DNA from: Anarhynchus alexandrinus
Lineage: Eukaryota > Chordata > Aves > Charadriiformes > Charadriidae
Assembly: GCA_008711295.1 (NCBI GenBank)
Contig: VUYV01000054.1
Coordinates: 2,602,595-2,666,594 of the forward strand
DNA: 64,000 nt
Reading direction: 5' to 3'
Shown: piece after piece, positions 1 to 12,333 of the stretch
Layout of the letters: each line of letters starts with the position of its first letter
How positions within the stretch are numbered: position 1 is the first letter of the stretch
Position numbers and translations under genes: made by a program
Notes under the pieces: model-generated
The model's database searches: none
Seen by the model: only the letters and a program-made list of their open reading frames with translations
Told to the model about the DNA's origin: nothing

Positions 1-2854
1 GATTACATAGCATCTCACAATTAAAAAAATGCATGTTTTCTACCTCCTTTGAACGCATGTCTGGCTTTTGCTCTCAGCCACTGGTTCTTGTTCTACCTTT
101 CTCTGACGGATTGAAAGAGGGGGGAGGAAGGGAAGACCTCTTCCTAGAGAGTCACGGAAATGGGGATTCAAATCCATCATCACAAGTGTCTGGAACGACT
201 CTCGGCGTTGCACGGCCTGAGAGGGACAGCGATACGTCACACGAGCAAAAGAGCTCCCACTCAGAGTGGAGACCGGGGAAGCACAGCAGAGAGCAAAGCC
301 CTTCCGAGGAAACCTGGAGAGCAGCGCCGTGCATGTAGCAAGAGGGGGCGGGAGAATGGGGAGCCCAGCACCACCGCTGGTGAGAAAAAAATCAGGATTC
401 AGCACCCAGCTCTGCACTGAGTGCTCCGACCCTCCAAAAACAAGGCGCCCTCTTCACTGGCTCGCTGTAACCTCCTCCAGACACAGACTCTGGCTGGAGG
501 AGCACACAGCATTCACAAAGGCAGACATAAGCCTGTCCAGATTGATGAAGGGCAGCTTTTTGGGGCGGTTTTCTTGTTAATCACAGACTAGTTTGTCTTT
601 TCAATCACACCAGCTACTTCCAGCCCACAATGCCCAAGCCAAAAGGCAAGTCTAGGAAACCTGTTGCCTGGTTTCCCAGCAGCGAGTTCACCCCCAGTGA
701 CCGTGTCCCTTCCCCATCCACGTGCTTTCCCTCAGCTGGACGGGTCCTTCTTTCCCCACAGGCACCCCAGTTGAACACAGCACAGCAACCTGCTTGGAAA
801 GCGGGGGAAAATTTGAGGCAGCACCATTGTGCTGGCCAGGACAGATGAAGCATAGGGTTAAGCACACAGACACGTTCCCACTAAATTCACACAGCCACTG
901 AAACTTGGGAGAAGGACTCCCTTCCCTAGGCAGGATAAGCTCTAAGCTGCTTATTCCTTCACATGTTTGTCTCCATCAGATCTGTGCTTAGGGTCTCCAC
1001 AGCATCCTTCCACCACCTCTTCCAGGGTTTCCCTATCCTCACTAGACCTGGGAGGATTTCCTTACCACCTCATTTACATCTCCCTTGCTGCAACAGAAGT
1101 AGGTGGGCTTGGAATCACTTGGGCATCAGTTTATACCCTCCTCTTCTTGAGATTAAGCACCTCTCCTTTCCTTCTAAACTGGATGCTGAAGCTCTCCTTA
1201 CCGCTTTTCTTCTCTGGACTTCTTTTGACCCAGTTCACAACTTCCTCGACATGCAGCTTGCCCCAAACACAGCCGACCTGGTGCCATCTCCACGGCTGAG
1301 CACAATGAAAGGATGCTCCACAAACGAGGCAGAACTACAGGAGATGCTGGGGGTGAAAAACATCTTGACTCTCCTCATAAAGATGCAGCATTTTGCATTG
1401 AGCAGGAGAGTTGGTTCAAGGCCAGGCGAGCAGATTCTCAAAGGGCATGGAGCCACAGCACTCTAGTGTAGGCTCCTTACACCGAATTCAACCCCCTTTA
1501 TAGACAGCAGGTTGACACCAGCGGCTCCCGTGCTGCCCTACTTTATAGGGCACCATGCAGAAATGCAGGGCTGTGACGTGGGAGAGATCTGGTCTGTAAG
1601 CTCATCAGAGGAGCGAGAGCAGTCACTTCCCCCAGCAAGCTCAATTTCCCCACTGGGAATCATCAGTGGAGACGAGATGGATCCATCCCGTTGGGCGCCT
1701 GTGACCGGACCTCATGGAGCACGTTCCATGGAGGACCGTCTCTCTCGCAGCTGGAGAGCTTGGCTGGTGGCGGGGCATTCAGAGGAAGGGTTAGCACCAA
1801 AATAGGTCATTAGTGAGCGACGTGGGGTTCTTCATTCTTCTCCGGGCCCCTCGTTTTCCTAAGGGGAATGCCTCAGAAAGCCCAGTGGGGGGGGAGAAGG
1901 AATTTACAGTTCCCTTCCAAAAACCAGTCTTTGTTTGTTTGATCCGTTTTTTTAAATGATCGAGTAACTTGTGAATACATTTTCTGATGATTCCCACATC
2001 CTCCCAGCTGGAGAACGGTTCATGAACAGACTCCAAACTCTGTAAATGAGCTTGTTAGTCATAAGTCTTCAAACAGCCTTGATAAACAACTTTCAGCCTG
2101 CAGGATATTCATCAACCATTCTGTCTGCCTGGTCTCCTGACACTAATTTATTATTTACAATGAGAGATCCCGCTCCTAAATCACAGGTGATTGTTTCTTT
2201 TTACTGATTAGCTGATTTATTTTTTTTTTTTAAGGAGAAGTAATGAAAAACAAATTACCAACAAGCAATGCATCGCAAGCACTTCTTCCTGTTCCCTAGT
2301 TTCCATGAGACATATCAGCAGTTGTCCAGATTAAGGAAACCTTAAGTAAAGACTTTTTTGGCCAAACCTTCAAGACAAGGCAATAGCCAAGAAAAAGAGT
2401 GTGACCGTCCCAACGAATCACTGGGAATTTCAGTGTCTGCTGTCAAATGCTTCAGGGACCTTCCAGCTGACCGGCACGTGCCGCTCTCTGCATCCTTTGG
2501 GTTTGTGGAGAGCCCAAGCATCTCAAGATGTTCAGGAGATAAAAGTCCACACGCAAAAATCTGCCACCGAAAACTGTTTCACCCCTTGGAGGGGTTCACG
2601 CAGCAAACACAACTCTCCCCAAGCGCATCTGGTGGGCTCCCTGCAGGAGCAAACTTGCTGGAAGTTGCTCCAGTTCATGGAAGGGGATCTCCTCAATGCT
2701 AATCAGTTAATTAACACAGAAGGTGCTGGATTCCAGTGACAGAGGCAGATGAAACAGCAATTTGCTGGGGGCAATGCAGAGGGAGGAGAATCTTCCCAAA
2801 TTGCTGTTAAAGCCAAGCTCTTATGTAACACCCATCCAGCAGATTTCAAAGCCC

Positions 2855-2960
2855 CTAATTAGGGGCCAGGATTGTACCCAGTTATATGAGTAGGAAAACT
2901 GAGGCACGGCGAGGTGAACTTGGCCAAGTTATGGCAGCAAGTATACAGAAAAAAAGACCT
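2855..2960 (-). repeat. MIR-like SINE remnant
   Basis: The + strand reads AGGAAAACTGAGGCACGGCG and then GAACTTGGCCAAGTTATGGCAGCAAGT. This parallels the reverse complement of the MIR/core-SINE 3' half (aaactgaggcacagagaggttaagtaacttgcccaaggtcacacagcaagt, quoted in parts). Homology is by eye; ends are approximate. Confidence 0.6.
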
Positions 2961-5900
2961 CAAGACTCTATGGCCAAGGCACTAAAGCATTTTGGAGCAA
3001 TAAAAGACAGGCTGGATCATCCTACTGCGCCACCTCTACTGACGTTTGGAGGAAAAAAAGCCCCACTGTTTTAATTTAGATTTTGGGTGCAAACCTTTTC
3101 TGGGCAGGCTGCTCCCAGCACCAGCAAACGCTGCACTCTACAAACCCTGTCCTGCTGTACCCCCAAGCAGAGTGGCCCTGCACTGCCTGGAGAACACATG
3201 GAGCAGAAAAATGCCCTCCCCAGCAGGCTGCCTTGTGTGTGTGTGCGTAAAATCCAGACCTGTGTTTCCACCACCACCACCTTGGCTTCCCATCCCTGAT
3301 CCACAGAGAGGTACAGACCCCCGTCAGCATTCAGAGTGAAGGCAGCAGGATGCAGAGCTTGGCTCTGGACTGGCCTCGAATGCTTTTTTTTTCCATCTCT
3401 CACAGCAAAATCACCAATACATCTGCTCTGACAACTTCAAGCACTCAAGACCAGACAGGCTGCGCTACCAGCTTGTGTCTAGAGAAACCCTTCCCAGTGC
3501 CAAATGGGAGCAAACACTCTCAGGAAAGAGACACAGACTTGTCACCAGCTTTCTCCAGCACTGTCAGCACGGGAGTCATCCATCCCAAGCAGAAACTCGG
3601 TGCTGGGTTCACAAACCTCTGCTCCGTACCTTCCATCCAGAGAGAAATGCAACGCTGCACAGGACAGAGAAGGATAACAGGTATGAAGCGTCACCGGCAT
3701 TTCAACCCATGGGGTGGGGAGAGCGTTGTAAAGCTTTACAGGAAACCAGCCCAGACTTCACGGGGACAGGAGCTGCTTGCAAGAGCTACCGATAAAGGCA
3801 GCCCTTTCTGCAGCACCAGGCCCAGAGCATTAACACTCTGTTTTCACTGTTACGGCTCAGGCACTTTGCCCTGTTAAAGTCCAATCCATCCCTGCAGAGC
3901 CCCGACTCGGCTGAGCTGATGTGGAGAAGTGAGGGCTCTTTGAAAGGCACTAGCATGATTTCTTTTTCCTAATGTGGGTCGTCTTAGTGACGTTTCCAAA
4001 AGAGGACAATTTCCAGAGCAGTGAGCAGGTCTTCATGGCTTCACCAGCACACCGGCTGCAGCTCAGCCCAACTCACCTGCCACTCACTCAGCAGCAACAA
4101 ACACAACAAAACCAAGAGCAAACAGCAGACTACTGAAGATCCCCATGGGTTCAAAACCTACCCAACCTTGACTGGTCCAGCATCTACATTGGCTACAAGA
4201 GAGGGCTGGGAGCTACTTGGGTGCTATCTTCTGTAGCCACCCGCTCTGCTCCAGCACCCCCAGGCATCCCAGTTTGTTCCCAGTGCCCCTGGGACCGTTG
4301 GTCCCCTTCAGAGCTGGATGCCATTTTTCTTCTCCGAGCCTGCCCACTCAGCGGCTGCTGCTGGCAATTTTGTCTTGTCCCCAGATGCACAGGGCCACGG
4401 ATAACTTTGGTTTTACTTCGGTCAAGGAGGCCACAGGAGAAGTTCATCCGCTGGTGGGCTCAGAGCAGGAAACAATGTCCCCAGGCTCCTGATGAATTCC
4501 AGCTCTCAACGCAAAAGCAGTTTTGTTGCCTGAGCAGCTCATCAAGACGTGGAGATGGTCCTAGCCAGATACTCTTTGGATGTTTGCCCTGCCCAGCAGT
4601 CTTGCTGACTGGCTGGAGTTTCTCCTGTAGGAAAATTTCTCTAGCCAGAAATGGGGAAAAAATTGGGTGGAATATGAACTGGACGCTGCAATAGGATGTA
4701 GTGACTTGTTAACAGCACAGCTGGCTCCCTTAACCTCTCTTCTACCCTTCCCTTCCAGGAACACAAGGCACCAGGAGGTCCTGGACTGCCACTCCAAGGC
4801 AAACGTTCACTTCATACGGGCACAACAAATCCAGACTGTCTGGGACAGTGCTTTAAACACTGGCGTAACCTTTTCTCGGCCTCTGGAGGTGAAAGAGGAG
4901 CCCAGAAAGCTATGTAAGCTGAAATAGATGCTCACTGGCTTGCTCATCAGGCCTCTCTTCCCAGCTTTGGCCTTCGCAGACTCATGCTTGCAGATGCCAG
5001 GCTTTCCATTGCAGGAGGTGGCCCTCAGCTTCGGCACCACTGCTCCCCCTTCCCTTCCCAACCAACATCCTCCAGATGTTCTCATTTGAAATAAACTTGT
5101 CTCAAAATTATGCCACCATAGTCCCAGCAGACACGCAGTCCACCTCTGCTGAGGTCCCATCCCCACCTCACAGCATCTTCCAGGGCTACATGGTAGAGAC
5201 CAGCCAAGCCCAGCAGAAAGAGTGTAGAAAAGGAAATGGCAGGTTAGGTACGTACCACGCGTTTACAGATCAATGCGTGAAGGACAAACGTGAGCAGGGC
5301 CAGCAAATCTAGGAGTAAGAACTGTAGGACTGCCCTGGAGCACCCTCGGACCCCTGGCTATAAGAGTACTGCAGTCACAACACAGGGTGACAAAGGACAA
5401 ATGCTTACAGACCCGTGCCGTGGGGCTGGTGGCACCAGTGTTTACGCACATGTGAGCTTGCATTGACATAGTCTGTAATGCAGAGTCTCCACAGAAACTC
5501 CCCAGTGGCTAGTAAGAGGTTGCATTTATGCTGCATCTCCCCCTCAGGAGGAGGCACCGCTAGCATCCTTCTCCACACCCCACCGGACTGCCATAAAGCC
5601 TGCTGGGATTTCACACCCCTTTGAGCTGTCTGCTCTCCCACCAGAGCAACCAGTGGGTTCAGCAGATATTTCCCATGTGCTCGACCATACAACAGTTTTT
5701 TTCTTGGGGGAACCAGACTAAAAACCTATGTTCTGTGCTCCATCGTCCGAGCACAAATTGAAACCTTTCTGTGCCCCACGCATAAATTTGTGAGGACAGT
5801 TCAAACAGAAAGTCAGATCACGGTCTTGGACAACAGCTCCTCCAGCCAGGCTGCGATGATTCTCACTTCACATCTCCATAATCCACCCCGAAATCCAAGC

Positions 5901-8184
5901 CTCCTTTAGGAAATGCGAGTAGGGTGGGGAACCAGCAATGCAGTGATTCATCCTCCCCAGAAACAGAGGCCCAAGTCTGAAATATTGTGACACTTGGTAA
6001 ATACTCGTGATGTACTTCATTATGCAACGGAGGCCCAGCAGGAGCACAGCTCCCTCAGGGCTACTTAATATGGGTTTCAAAAACGCTTAAATATATCATA
6101 AACAACTTCCAACCAGGAATAAACACCTATAATCCCATCAAGCCGTTCTGGTGATGTCAAAACCATGGGCGCAAACTCAATTACCAGGGGGGAAAAAAAA
6201 AAAAAGAATATATCCTCGAAGGAATTATAACCCTGTAATTCTGTGTCTGCCTTGTCAAACACAACTCTCCCAGCTCCTCCTGCTTATTTATACTCTGTCC
6301 AAGCTCTTGCTCTTTCTTTCCACGCTTCCTCATGTCACATATTTTGATTCATGTTGCACCTCTGCTGAAAGGCAAAAGGATCGTGCCCCTGAATGTAGAC
6401 AGCAAAACTGTTTCATGCCTGCGTAGAAATATTCCACCGGCCCGAAAAAAGTTTTTTTTGCATGACTCAAGACTGCCGGTCAAGACTTTAAACGTTAATA
6501 CTCATCAATTGGCATACATATAAGCAGTCCATTGAATTGCATGCAATGGTGTGAGTAAGGATTGCACAAATTAACCCTGAGATAATATTTTCCCATGCGA
6601 TCACTGCTTTATACATCATCAAAAAGATGGAAAATAGACTGGCTAGTAGTGGAAACTCGGTGCAGATGACAGAAAGCTGATGTTCATTAAAAGCGTTCTA
6701 GCAGTTTAAACCAAACCTTTAAGTTTTACGAGCGATTTCAAAATCTAATTTTCATGGAAATGTTTTTATTACATTAAGGGGGGGGGAAGTAAAAATCTTC
6801 AGCAAAATCTTTTTCAAATTAAAAAGCTGGAAGCTTTGTGTGGATGGATTGAAAACACAAATACCATCAGCAAATTATGAGCCCATGAGAACCAGGAAGC
6901 AAAACTGATTATGATCAAAAAAAGTGAAATTCACAAACAAATAAAAGTCTAGTTTTGCCCGTCAAAAGGAGGGCAGCATGGCCAGCACTTGCAAACTGAG
7001 TCAGCTCCCTTCTTCCAGTTCACATGGCTCTTTTTACTTTGTTAATAATAGTACGTTGTCCATTTTTGTTTGCTTTTGGGGAGTCCTTTTTTTTTTTTTT
7101 AAAGACTCCAGGTTTGTGATGGAGTCACATTTCCATCTTTTGTCTGCATCCAGAAGCTCTAGAAATTTATGTGTAAAACACAAAATGTTTTTCCACTTCA
7201 AATCGTCAGATTCAGGGATGTAAGAAAAACATCCAACACTGCGAGATACTTGGCAGAATAACCACGCACCAGCCAGCCTTAGAGTGAAATTAAATAGATA
7301 TGCCCAAGGAACATAAATGGAAGGAAGGTCATCTAACTTCTAACAACTGCTCTGTGTTAGTTATCGGTCTGTTATTCAACTTTTACTCGAGTGAACGCTG
7401 TTCACTCTTCCTGCGAGAAGGCCCTCGGATACGCGCAGTACAACCAGCATGCGTAAAGATTACTCCCGCAAGAAAAAGCAAGCTGTTGTATTTTTCACAC
7501 AGATAACACAAACAACAAGTGTCTTAAAAATAATATTGATCTGATCCTCAATTTTTCCACATCAGCTGCTGGAAGGGGAGGATTGGTTCTGGAAAGTCTT
7601 TCTTGGCAGCACCTCGTAAGGATGCTCACCACTGCCGGCGGGGTTGAAGGCACCGCTTACCCTTGTGTAACCTGTGGACATCAGCAGTCAGCTGCTTCCT
7701 GCAGACGCTCCTTTTATCCATCAGCTATGCAGGACAAGAGAGGAAGAAAATAGCTGATAGATTTAATCAATTTACCCTGCATTCCCCCCCCCTCCCCTTT
7801 CTATTCTTTGTACATTCCCGGTCTACACTCTCAGTATCTTCTGGGAATAAGGGCTGTGTTTTACTAACAAAAGAGCCACTTAGTACTTCAAGATAAAGCA
7901 AAGGTTTGCAAAGAAAACCCTGCAGTTGTCCCTGGTGCTTCCTCTCACGTTCACCCTCCAATTGGACTCAGCAGCCCAGAATCACTTTTCACATTTCAAA
8001 GCAGTGGCCGAGCTTTTCCACCTGTTTTTAAGAAGGCATATGGGTTTGTTTTTGTGATGGGTGGGGAGGCACACCACCACAGACAACCTCAGGATCAGCA
8101 AAAAAAAAGATAAAACAATTCAATATTTATACACACCCTTTTACTCCTGCAGCAACCTCACTTGTTCTGATTAAAAAGAGGCAA

Positions 8185-8300
8185 TTAAAGCATAAAGAAC
8201 AGCCATATGGGAGCAGACCAAAGGTCCTTCAGCTCAGGATCCTGTCTCAGACTGCCAGTAAGGACAGAGTCAGGGGGTATAAACCCAGGCACCAATAGCG
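8185..8300. repeat. Ancient CR1-type interspersed repeat fragment
   Basis: The stretch around 8190-8280 reads CATAAAGAACAGCCATATGG, then CAGACCAAAGGTCC and AGGATCCTGTCTCAGACTG. It resembles the widespread sauropsid repeat with the order 'aagaacataagaacggccatac', 'cagaccaaaggtccat', 'agtatcctgtctc'. I believe this repeat is CR1-derived. A second, more diverged copy is at 34029-34150. Confidence 0.55.
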
Positions 8301-9924
8301 CGATCTCTGCCCCAGCTCATCCTCCCAGTCTCCGAGACTCGCGGCTCACCGAGCTGGACGCTGCCCCCATACGCTGCTGCAGTGAAGAGCCATCCTCAGC
8401 CGTCCCTGAATGTGTCTTGTCCTTTCCTGAAAAAAATTCTCTTTCTAATCTCTGCAAAATCCTGTGACAATATGATCCATCACCAAACGATGTGCCAGCT
8501 GAAAAAGCCCCTTCTCATGCTCTCAACCCGCTGCCTGAGAAGAGGGGGCTGAATCCAGCACAGATGCTCCACTTGATCCAGCCTAAGCAAAGAAACTCAC
8601 CTCCTCCCGGCCGCCCCAGCAGGGTTTCTGCTTCCTTGGGAAGAAGCAGCAGTGCCAAGGGGCCACGATGCCCGCCAAGACAGAAGAAATTGTGGGGAGC
8701 CACAGGCAGCCTTCGCCCCAGCTTTAATTGCAAACCAGCCCTGACAGCCCGACGTAATCCGCTAGCCTGGGAGAGAAGCGCAGCCCCCAAACTGCCATCG
8801 CTTTTATACTGAAGAGAAATTTAAGGACAGTAATAACTCCAATACGCAGAACTCGTGCGCGTACTGGACCAAAGTGGGGTTTATTCATTCCTCACAAAAG
8901 AAATCCAAGCATAACAATTTTTCTTTTGCTGCTTATGCTTTCTCCGCATCATTTTATGAGCCATCAACAGTGAGACTCAAACAAACAAACCAAAAAAAGC
9001 AGAAGTCAAAAATGCCATCTTAAGAAAAAAGAAAAAAAAAAAAAGCTAATAGCTTACCAGCTCTGGATTTGGAGAATTAACCCTCCTCAGAGCTATAAGC
9101 TCTGGGAACCCATATGCCACCGACAGGTTTCTGCCGCCCCTAAAGGGCATGGGAGCAACAGGATCTGATTGCTGGGAAGCTCAGGGGGTCCCCTCTTGAG
9201 CTGGGACGCACATTTTCACCCCAGTTTTAGCCGGAGTCAGAGAAAGCCCTGCTACCAAAGCAACAGCTGTTTGTATCTTAACAGGTGGTTTTGCAATGAA
9301 GAGGAACTCGGATGGCAAAGTCTTCCTGGCGAAGCGGCAGAGGCAGGGAGGTTTGCTGTGAATTGTATCTGCTTTTAGGGGTTGGTTTTCAGAGCTGCAA
9401 GTTGAACTAAAGTCAGTGAGAGTGACAGCTTCGCAGCACTACTAAAAAACCAGCTCCTTAATATGCTGACAGTTCTCCCTGTAAATATTACAATCACAGC
9501 TACTCCCAGGGATGTTGGTTTTTTCTTTTTAATAAGAGAAACGTTTTCTCCCAAACCTCTTTCAAATGAATTAGTAGTGAAATAGTTCCCTCAATCTCAA
9601 ATGTCTAAATAAAACCTTTTGTCATTTCTGCGACAAACTTTTTCCCTTAATTTTGGATTACAAAAATAGTGCCAGTAATTTGGCTTTTCACTTCAGTTTG
9701 GGACAGAAATCAGTGACAGGTTAGCTGACTTTCCTCCAAGTTGGAAGAACATTTTTAGTATTCTTGAAACACTCCACAATTTCTCCAAACAGTTTTTACC
9801 TTCTCTCCGTTAGTAACATGGAGAATAACCGAGCCCTGTGTTAGCTTTTCCACTGAACCAACTCTCATTTTTCACCAAGTAAAGCTCATACCTCTGTTGC
9901 ACTGCCTAGCTCCAGCACAGTCCT

Positions 9925-10035
9925 TTTCCTGCATGGATTGCAAGACACTTCACAAAACGCATGCAATAGGTGGGGAAACTGAGGCACGGAGACTCATGGG
10001 ATCTGCTAAACACATCCATGGAAGAGCCAGAAAGC
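9925..10035 (-). repeat. MIR/L2-like SINE remnant
   Basis: The + strand contains CAAGACACTTCACAAAACGC followed by GTGGGGAAACTGAGGCACGG and then GAAGAGCCAGAAAGCCC. The order (cactttacaaa, then ggggaaactgaggcac, then gcagagccaggaa) is the reverse complement of a MIR element with its tail. It is diverged but the order is diagnostic. Confidence 0.6.
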
Positions 10036-10951
10036 CCAAATGACAGCTCTGCCCAATAAACTAGGGAGAATTCACCCCCGTGTTGGTTTTTTTTTTTTTT
10101 TTTTTTGCTTATTTTAGAATACTTTAAAAACTTTCTAATTCACCACAACGGTATTAAAACTTTTAGAGCATTCAGAGACCTTCTAATTTATTTGAAGCTG
10201 TAGTTTGGTCCCTGCTTGGCAATGCTGACTGGGAAACACACCCTCAGACTGGGATTTTTGGTCTGTTTCATGCCCTAAGAGCAGGGTGGGTATCGGGGAA
10301 ACACAGCCCCTCTTTTCCAGGCTGACCGAGCTAGCTCCGGAGGGCTCAGCAGTTGGCAAGGGGCAGCATCAGGAGTAAATCGGGTCCAAATAAAATACGA
10401 TAAACGAAACCAGGAGGAGGAAATAGAAGGGAAAAAGGAGTTGTCTATGTAACTTGTTGATTAGTATCTCGGGGACTCTCTGGCTGCAGCGTTGCGGCAC
10501 AGGGAGCTGGATCGGAGGGAGCAGCAATCACTGCCTTTCCCGCTAAAATATACCCCTTTAGGGCCAGAAATTACATTCTTCCCGGTCCTGGGAAGGGAAA
10601 AAAATTTTTAAGCAATCTGCCAGCGGCGGTGGGTCCATGAGCCGCTCCCCGGTCCGGCTCTCCAGGAGGGAAGGGAGCCGCTCCCGCAGCCGCGCACCGC
10701 TCGCTGCACTTCCCGACCGCACTCCCGCAATACACCCGCCCTCGGGATGATGCTTCCCCGCCCGGAGAAAACGTCTTGCCGGGGTTAAGCTCGGGGATCT
10801 CACGGGCGGTGGTGCAAGGAACGGCTGCTTTTTGCAAGGTTCCCCCCTTCCCCAGCCCAATTTCTCTTCGGGATACCGAGAAAGCCACGTCGGAACCGCG
10901 GGGAAAAGAGGGTCGGAGGCGGCTCCCGGCGAAAAAAAAGAAAAACCCAAA

Positions 10952-10997
10952 CGAAAAGCGAACGAAAATTGCGATTGCAATTTTCGTTCGCTTTTCG
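10952..10997. repeat. Perfect 21-bp inverted repeat with 4-base loop (hairpin)
   Basis: Bases 10952-10972 are the exact reverse complement of 10977-10997, separated by GATT. The stem core is CGAAAAGCGAACG...AATTGC. Outside the perfect stem the pairing continues imperfectly: CCC at 10946-10948 against GGG, and an A-rich run (10932-10945) against a T-rich run (11006-11016), giving roughly 80 bases in all. It lies in PRRX1 intron 1 within the CpG island. It has no T-run immediately after it on the transcribed strand and no role I recognise. Confidence 0.85.
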
Positions 10998-11681
10998 GGG
11001 TTGGTTCTTTTTTTTTGGCCTTTCTCCGGCAGCCGCAGGTCAGTCCCTCGGCCCGGGATGGGGGGCACCCAGGGAAGCGAGCCCGTGTCCGCAGACGCGG
11101 CCCCTGCCCACCCTACGGGAGACACGGCGGGGGTGGCCGCAGGCAGCCCTTACCCACAACGAAAATCGCGGCCAGTCCCTGCGGTCGGGGATTTTTTATA
11201 TGGGTTTTTTTTTTTTTCTTTTTAACAGAAAGCAGAGAGAGGGCAAGAGTGGTGGGGGGGTGTTGCTGGCCCTGCACACCCACCTCACCCCTCTCCGCCG
11301 CGGCTCGCCTTTTCTGACAGCGCTGCCCTTGGAAAATAACAAGCGGCGCTTGGAAAATGCCGCGCAAGCCGGCGCCCGTCCCCGCTGCCCTCCAGCCGCT
11401 GGGCTGTTGTTTTATGGCTACTTGCGTTCTCAAGCGAGGACCCGTTAGAATCCCCGCCGGGTCTGGATCACGCCCGCACCGGGAGAACCGGGACTCGGGG
11501 AGGAGAGGACCGGCGGCTCCACTTTGCAGCGACGCAAGTACCCTCGGGCTGTTTGCGAACCGCGATGCTCCGGGCAGGTCGTCGGACAATCGTCGGGTCC
11601 CCACGCAGACCCTCGAGCAGCTTCCCGGAGTCCCGCAAACTACGGCGCTGGTCCCAAATCCGACGGGTCGGAGGGACGGGC

Positions 11682-11728
11682 GGATGGATGGATGGATGGA
11701 TGGATGGATGGATGGATGGATGGATGGA
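11682..11728. repeat. (GGAT)n microsatellite
   Basis: About 11.75 uninterrupted GGAT units lie in the PRRX1 intron 1 part of the CpG island, some 600 bases downstream of the exon 1 donor. Spurious frames across it read as repeated WMDG or SIHP. Confidence 0.97.
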
Positions 11729-12083
11729 AGGCGGCTCAGCCTCCTGCCGCGCCTCGCCCCGTCCAGCCAAGCCCCGTGCTCAGCCCCCCGACAGGCCATG
11801 GAAAAGGGGTCTCAGCCCTCCGACCCGATCCTGCCCGCCCCGGCTCCCAGAGCTGTTCTCCTCCGGGTCCCCCGAAGGGAGACGGAGCAGCGCGGCGCGG
11901 GACCCGACGAGCGCGGCACGGCGGCGAAGGGCAGCTCGCCGCTACCCCCTTTCCCGGGACGCGGCTGGGGGAAAACAAGCGTTTTCGCACGCTGCCGTGT
12001 GCCGGCCCCGCCGAGGGCAGGGGGGACGCGGGCACGGCCGGCTCGGGGAGCGGGGCCAGCCGGGCCAGGGACCGGCCGGCGGC

Positions 12084-12160
12084 NNNNNNNNNNNNNNNNN
12101 NNNNNNNNNNNNNNNNNNNNNNNNNNNNNNNNNNNNNNNNNNNNNNNNNNNNNNNNNNNN
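12084..12160. other. Assembly gap (77 N) in PRRX1 intron 1
   Basis: Seventy-seven consecutive undetermined bases lie about 170 bases downstream of the PRRX1 exon 1 donor. The flanks read ...GGCCGGCGGC on the left and CGGCGGCTCC on the right, so the missing DNA is probably a GC-rich, possibly CGG-repetitive stretch that failed to sequence. All open frames crossing it are artefacts. Confidence 0.98.
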
Positions 12161-12327
12161 CGGCGGCTCCTCCGGCCGCATCCCCGCGGGAGCCCCCTCG
12201 GGGCCGGCACCGGCCGCCGCGGCGGCGGCTCCTCCGGCCGCTCCGCTCCGCCCCGGGAGAGCGGCACACGTGGAACCGCCGCAGCGGCCCCTCGCTCCGG
12301 GGAGGGATGTAAGTGGGGTGTCCCCGG

Positions 12328-12333
12328 ACTTAC
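12328..12333 (-). other. PRRX1: PRRX1 exon 1 splice donor (GTAAGT)
   Basis: On the minus strand the coding sequence ends ...CAGCAGGACA and is followed by GTAAGT, a near-perfect 5' splice site. The donor leaves one base (A) of a split codon, which fits an AAT (Asn) codon completed by exon 2, as in known PRRX1 proteins where Asn follows the PQQD motif. Confidence 0.9.

Larger units (their letters stand above)
1..10480 (-). other. PRRX1: PRRX1 intron 1 (distal part, to window edge); no gene seen
   Basis: Intron 1 runs from 12333 down past the window edge, so this stretch is transcribed intron on the minus strand. I searched for the PRRX1 homeodomain exon (RTTFNSSQLQALERVF-like and WFQNRRAKFRR-like motifs) and found none. 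The open frames here are short, overlapping and unlike known proteins. Content includes a MIR-like remnant (2855-2960), an old CR1-type remnant (8185-8300), another MIR-like remnant (9925-10035), a 20-base T run (10087-10106) and several AT-rich, repeat-poor blocks (about 2040-2300, 5700-7500, 9400-9850) that could be regulatory. Confidence 0.8.

Noticed and set aside
158..180. tRNA B-box-like word (GGGATTCAAATCC)
   Set aside because: No A box, acceptor stem or cloverleaf could be formed around it.
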